From UBA5109 sp965661005 (lineage in GTDB: Bacteria; Pseudomonadota; Gammaproteobacteria; Pseudomonadales; Pseudohongiellaceae), in NCBI GenBank assembly GCA_965661005.1, contig CBFICB010000001.1:310001-374000 (forward strand): a DNA stretch of 64,000 nucleotides, in the 5' to 3' direction. The notes below the pieces were generated by a model, which saw only the letters and a program-made list of their open reading frames with translations, did no database searches and was not told the origin of the DNA. The translations under genes were made by a program, and so were the position numbers. Below, piece by piece: positions 24,567 through 31,733 of this stretch (position 1 is its first letter; each line of letters opens with the position of its first letter).

Positions 24567-26600
24567 ATGAATAAGTCGAAAGTATTTTCTAGAAATAGAC
24601 TTACACTGTCAGTCGCTGTATTAAGTGCCGCAGTGGCTTCTCAAAATGTCGTGGCTCAAAATGCACCGGCTGTAGAAGAGATAGTGATATTTGGTCGTAA
24701 TACCGACTTGGTTGGACAAGCAACATCTGCCAGTGTTGGGTATATCGGCGGTAGAGACTTACTAATACGCCCCTTGGTAAAAACCTCAGAGCTTCTTGAA
24801 TCAATGCCAGGGATGATAGCAGTACAGCATTCAGGTAGCGGTAAAGCTAACCAATACTTCCTGAGAGGCTTTAACCTCGACCATGGAACTGATTACACGG
24901 TGCAGCTGGATGGCGTTCCTCTCAATATGAGAACACATGGTCATGGCCAGGGTTATCTGGATGTTAATGGCATTATTCCTGAAACGGTCGACGGTATCGA
25001 TTTCCGTAAGGGTCCCTATTATGCGGATCTAGGTGATTTTTCTATGGCTGGCGCTTCTTTTATCCATACGATTAACGAAGTTGAGAGCCCATTTATTTCT
25101 ATTGAAGCTGGCGAAGATGGCTGGCGACGTTATGTTGGCGGTATGAGTCAGGAGCTCAATGACGGTACGCTTTCTATCGTTGGAGAATTCAAAAATTTCG
25201 ATGGTCCCTGGGAAAAAGGTGAAGATTTGGGACATTTTTCCGTTTGGGGAAAATATTTAACACAAACCCGATTTGGTGATGCTGCATTCACGGTTTCAGG
25301 TTACCGAGCGACCTGGGATCCAACAGAGCAAATTCCTGAGCGCGCATTTGGTACCGCGGTCTGTGAAAATGTGTTTTGTTCTCTGGACCCGACTGCTGCA
25401 GGTGAAACAACACGGTGGATTGCTAATGCTGAATTGGCAGGAACTGACTGGAATGCTAATGCCTATGCGCAGGTTTATGACTGGACCATGTCTTCAAACC
25501 CTACTTATGATTTCCAGATCAATCAGTTTGATAAGCGCTGGGTGTTGGGCGGTCAGGCAAATAGGACAGTCATTGAAAACAACGACTATAACGTCATTGT
25601 AGGCGGCGAATTTCGCTATGACGATGGCAGCCGCGTAGGTGTTGAATCATTCAATAACGGCAGTTACGTAGCGGATATCGCGAACAATGAAATCGCTGTA
25701 GGGTCTGTCGGGGCTTTTGCAGAAACCACCTGGTATTTAACTCGGGATCTGCGTCTTAATGGTGGATTACGATTGGACCATTTTGATTTCAGCGCTACGG
25801 CAAAAAATGCCTTAAGTGCCGATGGAAGTAAAACTGCCAGCAAAGCGTCTCCTAAATTTGGCTTGGCTTATATGGCGCTGGATAATCTTGAGCTTTATTA
25901 CAACTGGGGCAGGGGCTTTCACTCCAATGATGCCCGTGGTGTGGTAAGCACAAGCAACCCTGTTCCTGGTATTTCAGCTGGGACGGGTTATGAAGCTGGT
26001 GGCCGTTTAAGCTTGGGTGACTTCAAGTTTACCAGTGCATATTGGTGGCTGAATCAGGAAAGTGAATTAATTTTCGTTGGAGACTCAAATTCTGTTGAGC
26101 CTAAAGGCGCATCCAAGAGAGAGGGTGTTGAGCTAACCATGTTCTGGCAGCCTTCAGACTGGCTTGGTGTGGATGCTTCATATACCAGCAGTGAAGCACG
26201 TTATGTGAATAATCCGGAGGGCATTTATGTCGAGCAAGCGGTTGAACAGGCTGTGCAGTTAGGTGTCGCCATAACCAGACCTAGCTGGGATGCCAGTGTT
26301 CGATTACGTTATCTGGGACCCTATGCTCTGGATGCTGCGAATTCGCGCCGGGGTGAATCATTAACCACCATCAATATGCGAACGGCTTATAACTGGGAGT
26401 CAATTACGATGTTTATAGAAGTTATCAATCTGGCTGACACCGACGGTAAGGAAATTGTTTATAACTATCCCGCTTATGTGCAGGGGCTTGATGCACCAGG
26501 CTTGACCTCAGACAATATTGACTGCGATATCACCAATTGCACAATGAGTCGGGCTACATTACCCAGATCATTAAGGTTGGGTGTTAGATACCAGTTTTAA
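24567..26600 (+). CDS. TonB-dependent outer-membrane receptor
   Basis: A 677-residue receptor. The ATG at 24567 (MNKSKVFSRNRLTLSVAVLSAAVASQNVVAQ) begins a signal peptide and has GGGGT upstream, so it is preferred to the GTG at 24516. EEIVIFGR after the signal is the likely TonB box. The plug contains SELLESMPGMIAVQHSGSG, YFLRGFNLDHGTDYTVQLDG and a His-rich MRTHGHGQGY. The barrel ends in LRLGVRYQF, with the terminal Phe used for outer-membrane insertion. The family imports siderophores, cobalamin, nickel, copper or oligomers; the substrate is not evident. It is followed by a strong terminator and then by a membrane-anchored regulator on the same strand. No ferric-uptake box was recognised upstream (24273-24566). 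Confidence 0.92.
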   Translation: MNKSKVFSRNRLTLSVAVLSAAVASQNVVAQNAPAVEEIVIFGRNTDLVGQATSASVGYIGGRDLLIRPLVKTSELLESMPGMIAVQHSGSGKANQYFLRGFNLDHGTDYTVQLDGVPLNMRTHGHGQGYLDVNGIIPETVDGIDFRKGPYYADLGDFSMAGASFIHTINEVESPFISIEAGEDGWRRYVGGMSQELNDGTLSIVGEFKNFDGPWEKGEDLGHFSVWGKYLTQTRFGDAAFTVSGYRATWDPTEQIPERAFGTAVCENVFCSLDPTAAGETTRWIANAELAGTDWNANAYAQVYDWTMSSNPTYDFQINQFDKRWVLGGQANRTVIENNDYNVIVGGEFRYDDGSRVGVESFNNGSYVADIANNEIAVGSVGAFAETTWYLTRDLRLNGGLRLDHFDFSATAKNALSADGSKTASKASPKFGLAYMALDNLELYYNWGRGFHSNDARGVVSTSNPVPGISAGTGYEAGGRLSLGDFKFTSAYWWLNQESELIFVGDSNSVEPKGASKREGVELTMFWQPSDWLGVDASYTSSEARYVNNPEGIYVEQAVEQAVQLGVAITRPSWDASVRLRYLGPYALDAANSRRGESLTTINMRTAYNWESITMFIEVINLADTDGKEIVYNYPAYVQGLDAPGLTSDNIDCDITNCTMSRATLPRSLRLGVRYQF

Positions 26601-26652
26601 CGTTAACTTTTTACAATCCTATCTCTAATTATTTTGCCCTAAGGAACTATGT

Positions 26653-26695
26653 CCATAATGAAACCCTTGCCCTCGAAGGTTTCATTATGGTTTTT
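26653..26695 (+). terminator. Strong intrinsic terminator after the TonB receptor
   Basis: A perfect 13-bp stem (CCATAATGAAACC at 26653-26665, GGTTTCATTATGG at 26678-26690) with a 12-nt loop is followed by TTTTT. It ends the receptor transcript and separates it from the downstream regulator gene. Confidence 0.9.
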
Positions 26696-26858
26696 AAGAT
26701 CACCATAACTTATTGTTTTTATAAAATATAGTTATTATTAAAGACTGTTAATTTAGATTTTTCCAATAATTTTTATTGAATAATTAACGTTAAAAAATCA
26801 CTTGTTTTTATTCTGAATTCAGCCAAAATGCACAGCTTGATAAAGCATTGGCGATTTT

Positions 26859-28124
26859 ATGAATAATATCGAACCTGAAGAGTTAGAGGCACTGGTTCAA
26901 CGCATTATAAGCAGTGGTGTACTGGGCCGATCCCGCACCTACAGCAAGATTCTTAGTTATCTGGCTGAATGTGCTATTAGTGGCGACAACCCTAAAGAAA
27001 TGGCCATTGCAATGGATGTATTGGGGCGTGATACAGACTTTGATGTAGGAAAAGACTCGATAGTTCGCGTTCATATTTACCATTTACGTAATAAGCTCAA
27101 AACCTACTTTGAAAAATACGGTAAACAAGAGAAATACCGTCTGGATATTCCTAAGGGGCAATACATATTAACAGCTACTCTTGTTGCTGATATTCCCGCC
27201 GAAACCCTCAGTGTCACAGGGCAGCCACTTAAGCGAAATGCGAAGACCTTGTGGTTAGCAGCTGCCGCAATTCTATTGTTAATCGCTAATCTGCTTGTCC
27301 AGTTCAACCCTGAACCCGCTGAAATGGAGGATGAAAACCTATTTTCAGAGCTTGGGCCCTGGAAGGAAATATTTGATGATAATGCGCCAATTCTTATCCT
27401 GATTGGTGATTATTATATATTTGGAGAAATAAATGATCGTGGAGAGGTGCTTCGCATGATTAGAGAATTCGATGTGAATTCTCCTGATGAACTGGCTTTT
27501 CTACAAGAGATGGGCGTCGAAGGAACAGATAACTATTTTGACCTCAATCTGAATTACATTCCTAGCTCAACTGCTTATGCAGTAGCACAAATTATGAAAA
27601 TCTTGCTGCAAGGGGTATATCCTGATCGGATTAATTTAAAAATGGCCTCTGAGTACTCCACAGCTGATTTGGCGAATAACCATATTATATATTTGGGCTA
27701 TCTCAGTGGCTTGAACAATTTGTATAACCTCATGTTTGCTGGTTCTAGCCTGGAAGTTGGTAATACTTATGATGAGTTAAATAACCTGAATACTGGTGAG
27801 TATTATGTCAGTAGTTCGGGTTTATCGAGCGCTGATTCTTACAAGGATTACAGCATGCTAGCAACTTTTCCTTCTCCCAACGGGCACCAAATTACCATGA
27901 TTGCGGGCATGAGAGATGAAAGCCTGAACAATATAGCCCAACAGGTAGCCAATGCAGCTGTACTGCTAGATGTGCAGACATATTTGGATACAAGTCTAGT
28001 TGGAAGCAGCTTTGAAGCACTTTTTGAAGTGACGGGCTTTGATAATACTAATTTTAATTCTGAACTGGTTTTTGCCCAGCCCAGGGACCCTGAAACAGTA
28101 GCTCGAGTTTTTGGTGGCAATTAA
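26859..28124 (+). CDS. Membrane-anchored protein with HTH-type N-terminal domain
   Basis: A 421-residue protein. Residues 1-105 match the winged-helix-like domain seen at the start of many proteobacterial and acidobacterial signalling proteins (RSRTYSKILSYLAEC, EMAIAMDVLGRDTDFD, KDSIVRVHIYHLRNKL, YRLDIPKGQY). A hydrophobic segment at about 128-147 (TLWLAAAAILLLIANLLVQF) is followed by a 270-residue, probably periplasmic part that I do not recognise. The layout resembles ToxR/CadC-type one-component regulators. It has its own upstream region after the receptor terminator and ends at a terminator at 28175. Control of the adjacent receptor gene is plausible but unproven. Confidence 0.75.
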   Translation: MNNIEPEELEALVQRIISSGVLGRSRTYSKILSYLAECAISGDNPKEMAIAMDVLGRDTDFDVGKDSIVRVHIYHLRNKLKTYFEKYGKQEKYRLDIPKGQYILTATLVADIPAETLSVTGQPLKRNAKTLWLAAAAILLLIANLLVQFNPEPAEMEDENLFSELGPWKEIFDDNAPILILIGDYYIFGEINDRGEVLRMIREFDVNSPDELAFLQEMGVEGTDNYFDLNLNYIPSSTAYAVAQIMKILLQGVYPDRINLKMASEYSTADLANNHIIYLGYLSGLNNLYNLMFAGSSLEVGNTYDELNNLNTGEYYVSSSGLSSADSYKDYSMLATFPSPNGHQITMIAGMRDESLNNIAQQVANAAVLLDVQTYLDTSLVGSSFEALFEVTGFDNTNFNSELVFAQPRDPETVARVFGGN

Positions 28125-28174
28125 TGGCTAAGAAGCGTGAAAAAGACCAATGCTTATTAACAAAGCCAAAGCTA

Positions 28175-28203
28175 TAAAAAAGGGAGCTTAGGGCTCCTTT
28201 TTT
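28175..28203 (+). terminator. Terminator of the regulator gene
   Basis: An A-run, then GGGAGC / GGCTCC with a short TTAG loop, then TTTTTT. The A and T runs extend the stem, with one bulged G. It lies about 50 bp after the regulator stop. Confidence 0.8.
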
Positions 28204-28214
28204 CTTGAGTTAAA

Positions 28215-28243
28215 AAAAAAGGGAGCTTTTGACTCCCTTTTTT
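28215..28243. terminator. Bidirectional terminator between regulator and rplI
   Basis: A perfect 11-bp inverted repeat (AAAAAAGGGAG at 28215-28225, CTCCCTTTTTT at 28233-28243) with a 7-nt loop. The A and T runs on both sides make it usable on both strands. It ends the rpsF-rplI operon from the right and backs up the terminator at 28175. Confidence 0.88.
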
Positions 28244-28260
28244 GGTCTGCAAAGACTCAG

Positions 28261-28818
28261 TTATTCTTTGTCTTCTACTGCAGATTCTTCAGCATCACTT
28301 TGTTCAACTTCTTCTATCTCATCGGCCTTGCCTTCAATTTCTTCCATGGCAGCAATAGTTTCAGCAGGAGCGTCATGACCTGTAATTTTTAAATTAATTT
28401 CGGCATTGACTTCTGATCCTAGATCCAGAGTGATAGTAAAATCACCGGTAGTACGCAGCGCGCCTTCCGGTAATTGAACCTCGCTTTTTTCAGCTTCATG
28501 GCCAGCTGCGATAAGAGCATCAGCTATGTCTCGAGTGCCTACAGAGCCAAATAATTTGCCTTCTTCGCCAGAGTTGGCTTCTATCACAATTGTTATACCA
28601 TTAAGTTTTTCAGCGCGAGCCTCTGCAGCAGCTAATTTTTCATTGGCGGCTTTCAACAGCTCTTCTTTGCGTGCGCTGAAATCAGCAATATTTTCTTTTG
28701 TTGCCGGAACTGCTTTGGCAAAAGGAAAAAGATAGTTGCGTGCATAACCAGATTTCACATTAACCTGATCGCCAACTTCACCAATTTTTCCAACTTTCTC
28801 GAGTAGTATTACGTTCAT
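28261..28818 (-). CDS. rplI: 50S ribosomal protein bL9 with acidic C-terminal extension
   Basis: A 185-residue bL9. The N-terminal rRNA-binding domain is canonical (MNVILLEKVGKIGEVGDQV, KSGYARNYLFPFAKA), joined by the long central helix to the C-terminal domain (GKLFGSVGTRDIADAL). Most bL9 proteins are about 150 residues. Here about 35 extra residues follow, dominated by Glu and Asp (AAMEEIEGKADEIEE, ending AVEDKE). It is the last gene of rpsF-rpsR-DUF2232-rplI. Confidence 0.96.
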   Translation of the reverse strand: MNVILLEKVGKIGEVGDQVNVKSGYARNYLFPFAKAVPATKENIADFSARKEELLKAANEKLAAAEARAEKLNGITIVIEANSGEEGKLFGSVGTRDIADALIAAGHEAEKSEVQLPEGALRTTGDFTITLDLGSEVNAEINLKITGHDAPAETIAAMEEIEGKADEIEEVEQSDAEESAVEDKE

Positions 28819-28847
28819 CTTATCCTCACCTGTTGCTGGCTACTTTT

Positions 28848-29681
28848 TTAAGCGCCAGCAAGTCGTTTTCTAATATTCAATATGCTGTCAATCAAGCCCA
28901 GCACGATCACCATTGGTGATATAAACATTGCTAGTAAATAAGCTATTGCAATTCCGCTTATTCCCAGCTTTTTATAGGCCGCCAGATAATGCAATAGGGC
29001 CAGTCCGCTTAATAAAGGCGGTATACACATGATTACCAGCCAAGTATCCAGAGGCGGTATTCCTGTGAGGGCAGCAATAATAAACCCTGCCAACAATACT
29101 GCAAAACCCGGCTCCAACTTGAGCTGATGAAATTCTGCTTTAAACCCTCCCGGGTTATACAATACAGCTTGCCACCAGCGCGCTAAAATCAGACAGCAGA
29201 TAACGGTAATAAAATTGTAAGCACCGTAAAAACTTAACAGTAGTCTTGCCAATTCATCGGCAGTGTACTCAACAACAATGCCCTGGCTTTGTTGCATCGC
29301 AATGGCTTCTTCAACAATTGAAACCCATTGCTCAACAAAATCGACCTGCCAGACCAGGCTAAGTTGCGTCAGTATTCCCAACACGGTACCCAGCATGATC
29401 ACCTTAGACCAGGATTCAAAATGCTTTAAAGCCTGAGCCAAGATTGCAGTACTTAACATCAGTACTATTGGGGTGTTGTCCCCTGCTATCCATAATAATC
29501 CTGCTGGTAATAGCGACCAAAGCAGAATGATTAAACCTTCTGTAGCGCTTTTACGAAGGTTAACTAAACCGACGATTGCCGCACTCAGGCAATAAATCAT
29601 TGGGAATAAACCGGTGAGTACCACCACTATGATGGCCTGGCGGCGGCCATGCATTGCATATTCCGCTAAGCCTTTCATCAA
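28848..29681 (-). CDS. DUF2232-type membrane protein in the ribosomal operon
   Basis: A 277-residue polytopic protein with about seven to eight hydrophobic segments (e.g. AIIVVVLTGLFPMIYCLSAA, LIILLWSLLPAGLLWIAG, FAVLLAGFIIAALTGI). A DUF2232 membrane gene between rpsR and rplI is a known feature of Pseudomonas-like genomes, and the position here supports that assignment more than any single motif. It is 14 bp downstream of rpsR and 29 bp upstream of rplI on the same strand. The function is unknown. Confidence 0.78.
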   Translation of the reverse strand: MMKGLAEYAMHGRRQAIIVVVLTGLFPMIYCLSAAIVGLVNLRKSATEGLIILLWSLLPAGLLWIAGDNTPIVLMLSTAILAQALKHFESWSKVIMLGTVLGILTQLSLVWQVDFVEQWVSIVEEAIAMQQSQGIVVEYTADELARLLLSFYGAYNFITVICCLILARWWQAVLYNPGGFKAEFHQLKLEPGFAVLLAGFIIAALTGIPPLDTWLVIMCIPPLLSGLALLHYLAAYKKLGISGIAIAYLLAMFISPMVIVLGLIDSILNIRKRLAGA

Positions 29682-29695
29682 TTCCCTCCAGGACT

Positions 29696-29929
29696 TTAAA
29701 CTTCGTGTGAATCCGTATAAGGAATCAGAGCCAGATAACGAGCACGCTTAATAGCAGTAGCTAACTGACGTTGATAACGAGCTTTAGTCCCGGTGATTCT
29801 GCTGGGTACAATTTTGCCAGTTTCACTGATGTTGGCTCTTAATGTATCCAGGTCTTTGTAATCTATTTCTGTTACGCCTTCAGCAGTAAATTTACAGAAG
29901 CGTCGACGTCTAAAAAATCGGGGTGCCAT
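29696..29929 (-). CDS. rpsR: 30S ribosomal protein bS18
   Basis: A 77-residue bS18 with the basic N-terminus APRFFRRRRFCKF, the segment IDYKDLDTLRANI and the C-terminal RITGTKARYQRQLATAIKRARYLALIPYTD, all standard for the family. It binds bS6 in the platform of the 30S subunit. It lies 22 bp after rpsF; no priB gene is present between them, unlike E. coli. Confidence 0.98.
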   Translation of the reverse strand: MAPRFFRRRRFCKFTAEGVTEIDYKDLDTLRANISETGKIVPSRITGTKARYQRQLATAIKRARYLALIPYTDSHEV

Positions 29930-29951
29930 AATCTATCTCCAAAATTTCTGC

Positions 29952-30446
29952 TTAAGTTTTACTTTCTTCTTCCACAGCTGCTTCAGCTATAGGGTCTTCA
30001 GTTGTACTTTCTTCATCATCATAAACTGGATCAGCTTCATCTTCGTCATCATCATCAGAAGAAATATCGACTTCGACATCATCCTGCATACGCTGACTGA
30101 CGCGAGCTTTACGTTCGCGGCTTTCATTTTCAGCTTTCATAATGTCAGACATGTCAGTTACCGCTTCCTTACGTTTAATCACAAGGTTTCGCAGTACTGC
30201 GTCGTTATAACGGTAAAGGGTGGTAAGTTCGTCAAGGACATCCTGGCCACATTCAACATTCATAAGCACATAATGAGCTTTATGAATTTTATTGATGGGA
30301 TAGGCTAACTGACGGCGGCCCCAGTCTTCTAGACGGTGCACAGTGCCACCAGAATCGGTGACCAAGCTTGTGTATTTTTCGATCATCCCAGGAACCTGAT
30401 CAGACTGGTCGGGATGCACCATAAATACTATTTCATAGTGTCGCAT
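29952..30446 (-). CDS. rpsF: 30S ribosomal protein bS6 with long acidic tail
   Basis: A 164-residue bS6. The core (MRHYEIVFMVHPDQSDQVPG, LEDWGRRQLAYPI, AHYVLMNVE, NDAVLRNLVIKRKEAVT) is canonical up to about residue 105. The tail of about 55 residues is highly acidic and ends EEESKT; E. coli S6 has a much shorter tail ending in Glu-Glu, where RimK adds further glutamates. A rimK gene lies in this window at 61189. An AAGGAG site sits five bases upstream of the ATG and may be sequestered in the leader. It is the first gene of the operon. Confidence 0.97.
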   Translation of the reverse strand: MRHYEIVFMVHPDQSDQVPGMIEKYTSLVTDSGGTVHRLEDWGRRQLAYPINKIHKAHYVLMNVECGQDVLDELTTLYRYNDAVLRNLVIKRKEAVTDMSDIMKAENESRERKARVSQRMQDDVEVDISSDDDDEDEADPVYDDEESTTEDPIAEAAVEEESKT

Positions 30447-30450
30447 TGCT

Positions 30451-30543
30451 GCTCCTTACGGTTTAGTAGCCTTCCATCAAGGGCTCATTGAGGAGCCAAA
30501 TGCTTGTTTTAAGCGCTTGTGGTAAGACAAGGAGTTAAAAAAG
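30451..30543 (-). promoter_or_regulatory. rpsF leader with possible S6:S18 autoregulatory structure
   Basis: Reading the minus strand, GGCTCCT (30497-30491) can pair with AGGAGC (30456-30451), which includes the Shine-Dalgarno sequence of rpsF. A CCG (30461-30459) sits just 5' of the paired AGGAGC. Known rpsF leaders bind the S6:S18 complex through a CCG held in a bulge beside a stem that contains the ribosome site. An alternative small hairpin (GGCTC/GAGCC, 30497-30482) would free it. The assignment is by eye and not verified by covariation. Confidence 0.42.
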
Positions 30544-30550
30544 AGGGCGA

Positions 30551-30579
30551 ATTGTAGTGATATTGGGGGGTAGATGCAA
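30551..30579 (-). promoter_or_regulatory. Candidate promoter of the rpsF operon
   Basis: On the minus strand TTGCAT (30579-30574), a 17-bp spacer and TACAAT (30556-30551) are followed by a G+C-containing TCGCCCTC start region, as in growth-regulated ribosomal promoters. The -35 match is poor, so confidence is moderate. It would give a leader of about 100 nt before rpsF. Confidence 0.42.
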
Positions 30580-30977
30580 ATATATATTAGCCCGCCCACG
30601 TCTCTTCCTTAAAAGCAAAAGACTTAAGATGGCTTTCGCTCTATCTATAATGGAAGTTAGGGCCCACAAAACTGGCTATTTGTCCATAAAGAGGCTTAAT
30701 TATCCTTCAAACTTCACTTTTTTATTTTCGAAGCTGCATAACTCATGGCTTTGCTTCTCGGGCAGTCTTTGTTTGCTCAAATAAATGGATCCTAAAATCA
30801 AAAATAAAAGGAAAGCGTCCCTAAGGTAATAAAAATAAAGATATTAAACTTCCAAGAAAGGCCGCGTGACGAGCGAAGCAAGGTTGTAGTAAAACAGATG
30901 GGTATTTGGAAAGTTTCAAAGCTCACAAATAAGCAAGATAAGCTTCGTGGATTAGAGCGCCAATAGTCCTAAAGCAA
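30580..30977. other. Gene-free stretch between the rpsF promoter and the rlmB 3' end
   Basis: About 400 bases without a supported gene. A 75-codon open frame on the plus strand (30557-30784) has no ribosome site and no family resemblance and starts inside the rpsF promoter region. No strong terminator hairpin for rlmB was found here. Confidence 0.6.
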
Positions 30978-31721
30978 TTACTCTAGCCTTTGACGGAGAG
31001 CTTCAAATAGAAACACTCCCGCCGAAACTGAAACATTCAAAGAGCTGGTCTCACCTTGCATAGGAATTGATAATAATTCGTCACAGGTTTCTCGTGTTAG
31101 GCGTCGCAAGCCAGAACCTTCAGCACCCAGAACTAAAGCAAGCGCGCCTTTAAGATCGGTGCCATATATAGACTTACCAGCTTCACCAGCGGCACCCATA
31201 ACCCAGATACCTCTCTTTTGCAGATTTTGCAGACAACGCACGAGATTAGTTACTACTATAAAAGGAATGATTTCAGCTGCGCCACTTGCTACTTTTCGTA
31301 CGATGGCATTCATCAGTACGGATTTATCTTTGGCAACAATAACAGCATTAACGCCAGCGGCTTCTGCGGAACGTAAACAGGCTCCTAAATTATGAGGGTC
31401 GGTTACGCCATCGAGAACCAACAATAGAGGAGGGCGCTCTAGCTTGTTCAAAAGTTCTTCCAGATAGCTTTCGTTATATTCCAGTTTAATTTCTTTACAA
31501 AAAGCAACAGCTCCTTGATGGCTGCCGTCGGCCTTTTTATCCAGCTCTTTTTTTTCCATGACCTCAAGAGGGATACCTAAGCTGTTGGCACGGTCGGTGA
31601 TTTCCGAGATTCGTTTATCCAGGCGACCGCTTTGCAGATAAATTTGCAAAACGACTTCCGGACGGTGTTTTAAAAGAGCATTAATGGCATGAATGCCAAA
31701 AACCCATTCTTTAGTACTCAT
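30978..31721 (-). CDS. rlmB: 23S rRNA (guanosine-2251-2'-O)-methyltransferase RlmB
   Basis: A 247-residue SpoU-family (SPOUT knot) methyltransferase that 2'-O-methylates G2251 in the P-loop of 23S rRNA. The N-terminal L7Ae-like substrate-binding part begins STKEWVFGIHAINALL. The three SpoU motifs are visible: LDGVTDPHNLGACLRSAEAAG, LVLGAEGSGLRRLTRETCD and IPMQGETSSLNVSVSAG. It lies 12 bp behind rnr on the same strand; the rnr-rlmB pair is conserved in Gammaproteobacteria. Confidence 0.96.
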   Translation of the reverse strand: MSTKEWVFGIHAINALLKHRPEVVLQIYLQSGRLDKRISEITDRANSLGIPLEVMEKKELDKKADGSHQGAVAFCKEIKLEYNESYLEELLNKLERPPLLLVLDGVTDPHNLGACLRSAEAAGVNAVIVAKDKSVLMNAIVRKVASGAAEIIPFIVVTNLVRCLQNLQKRGIWVMGAAGEAGKSIYGTDLKGALALVLGAEGSGLRRLTRETCDELLSIPMQGETSSLNVSVSAGVFLFEALRQRLE

Positions 31722-31733
31722 TGTTTCAAGTTC

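Noticed and set aside
30557..30784. 75-codon plus-strand open frame in the rpsF-rlmB gap
   Set aside because: No ribosome site, no recognisable family features and overlap with the likely rpsF promoter.
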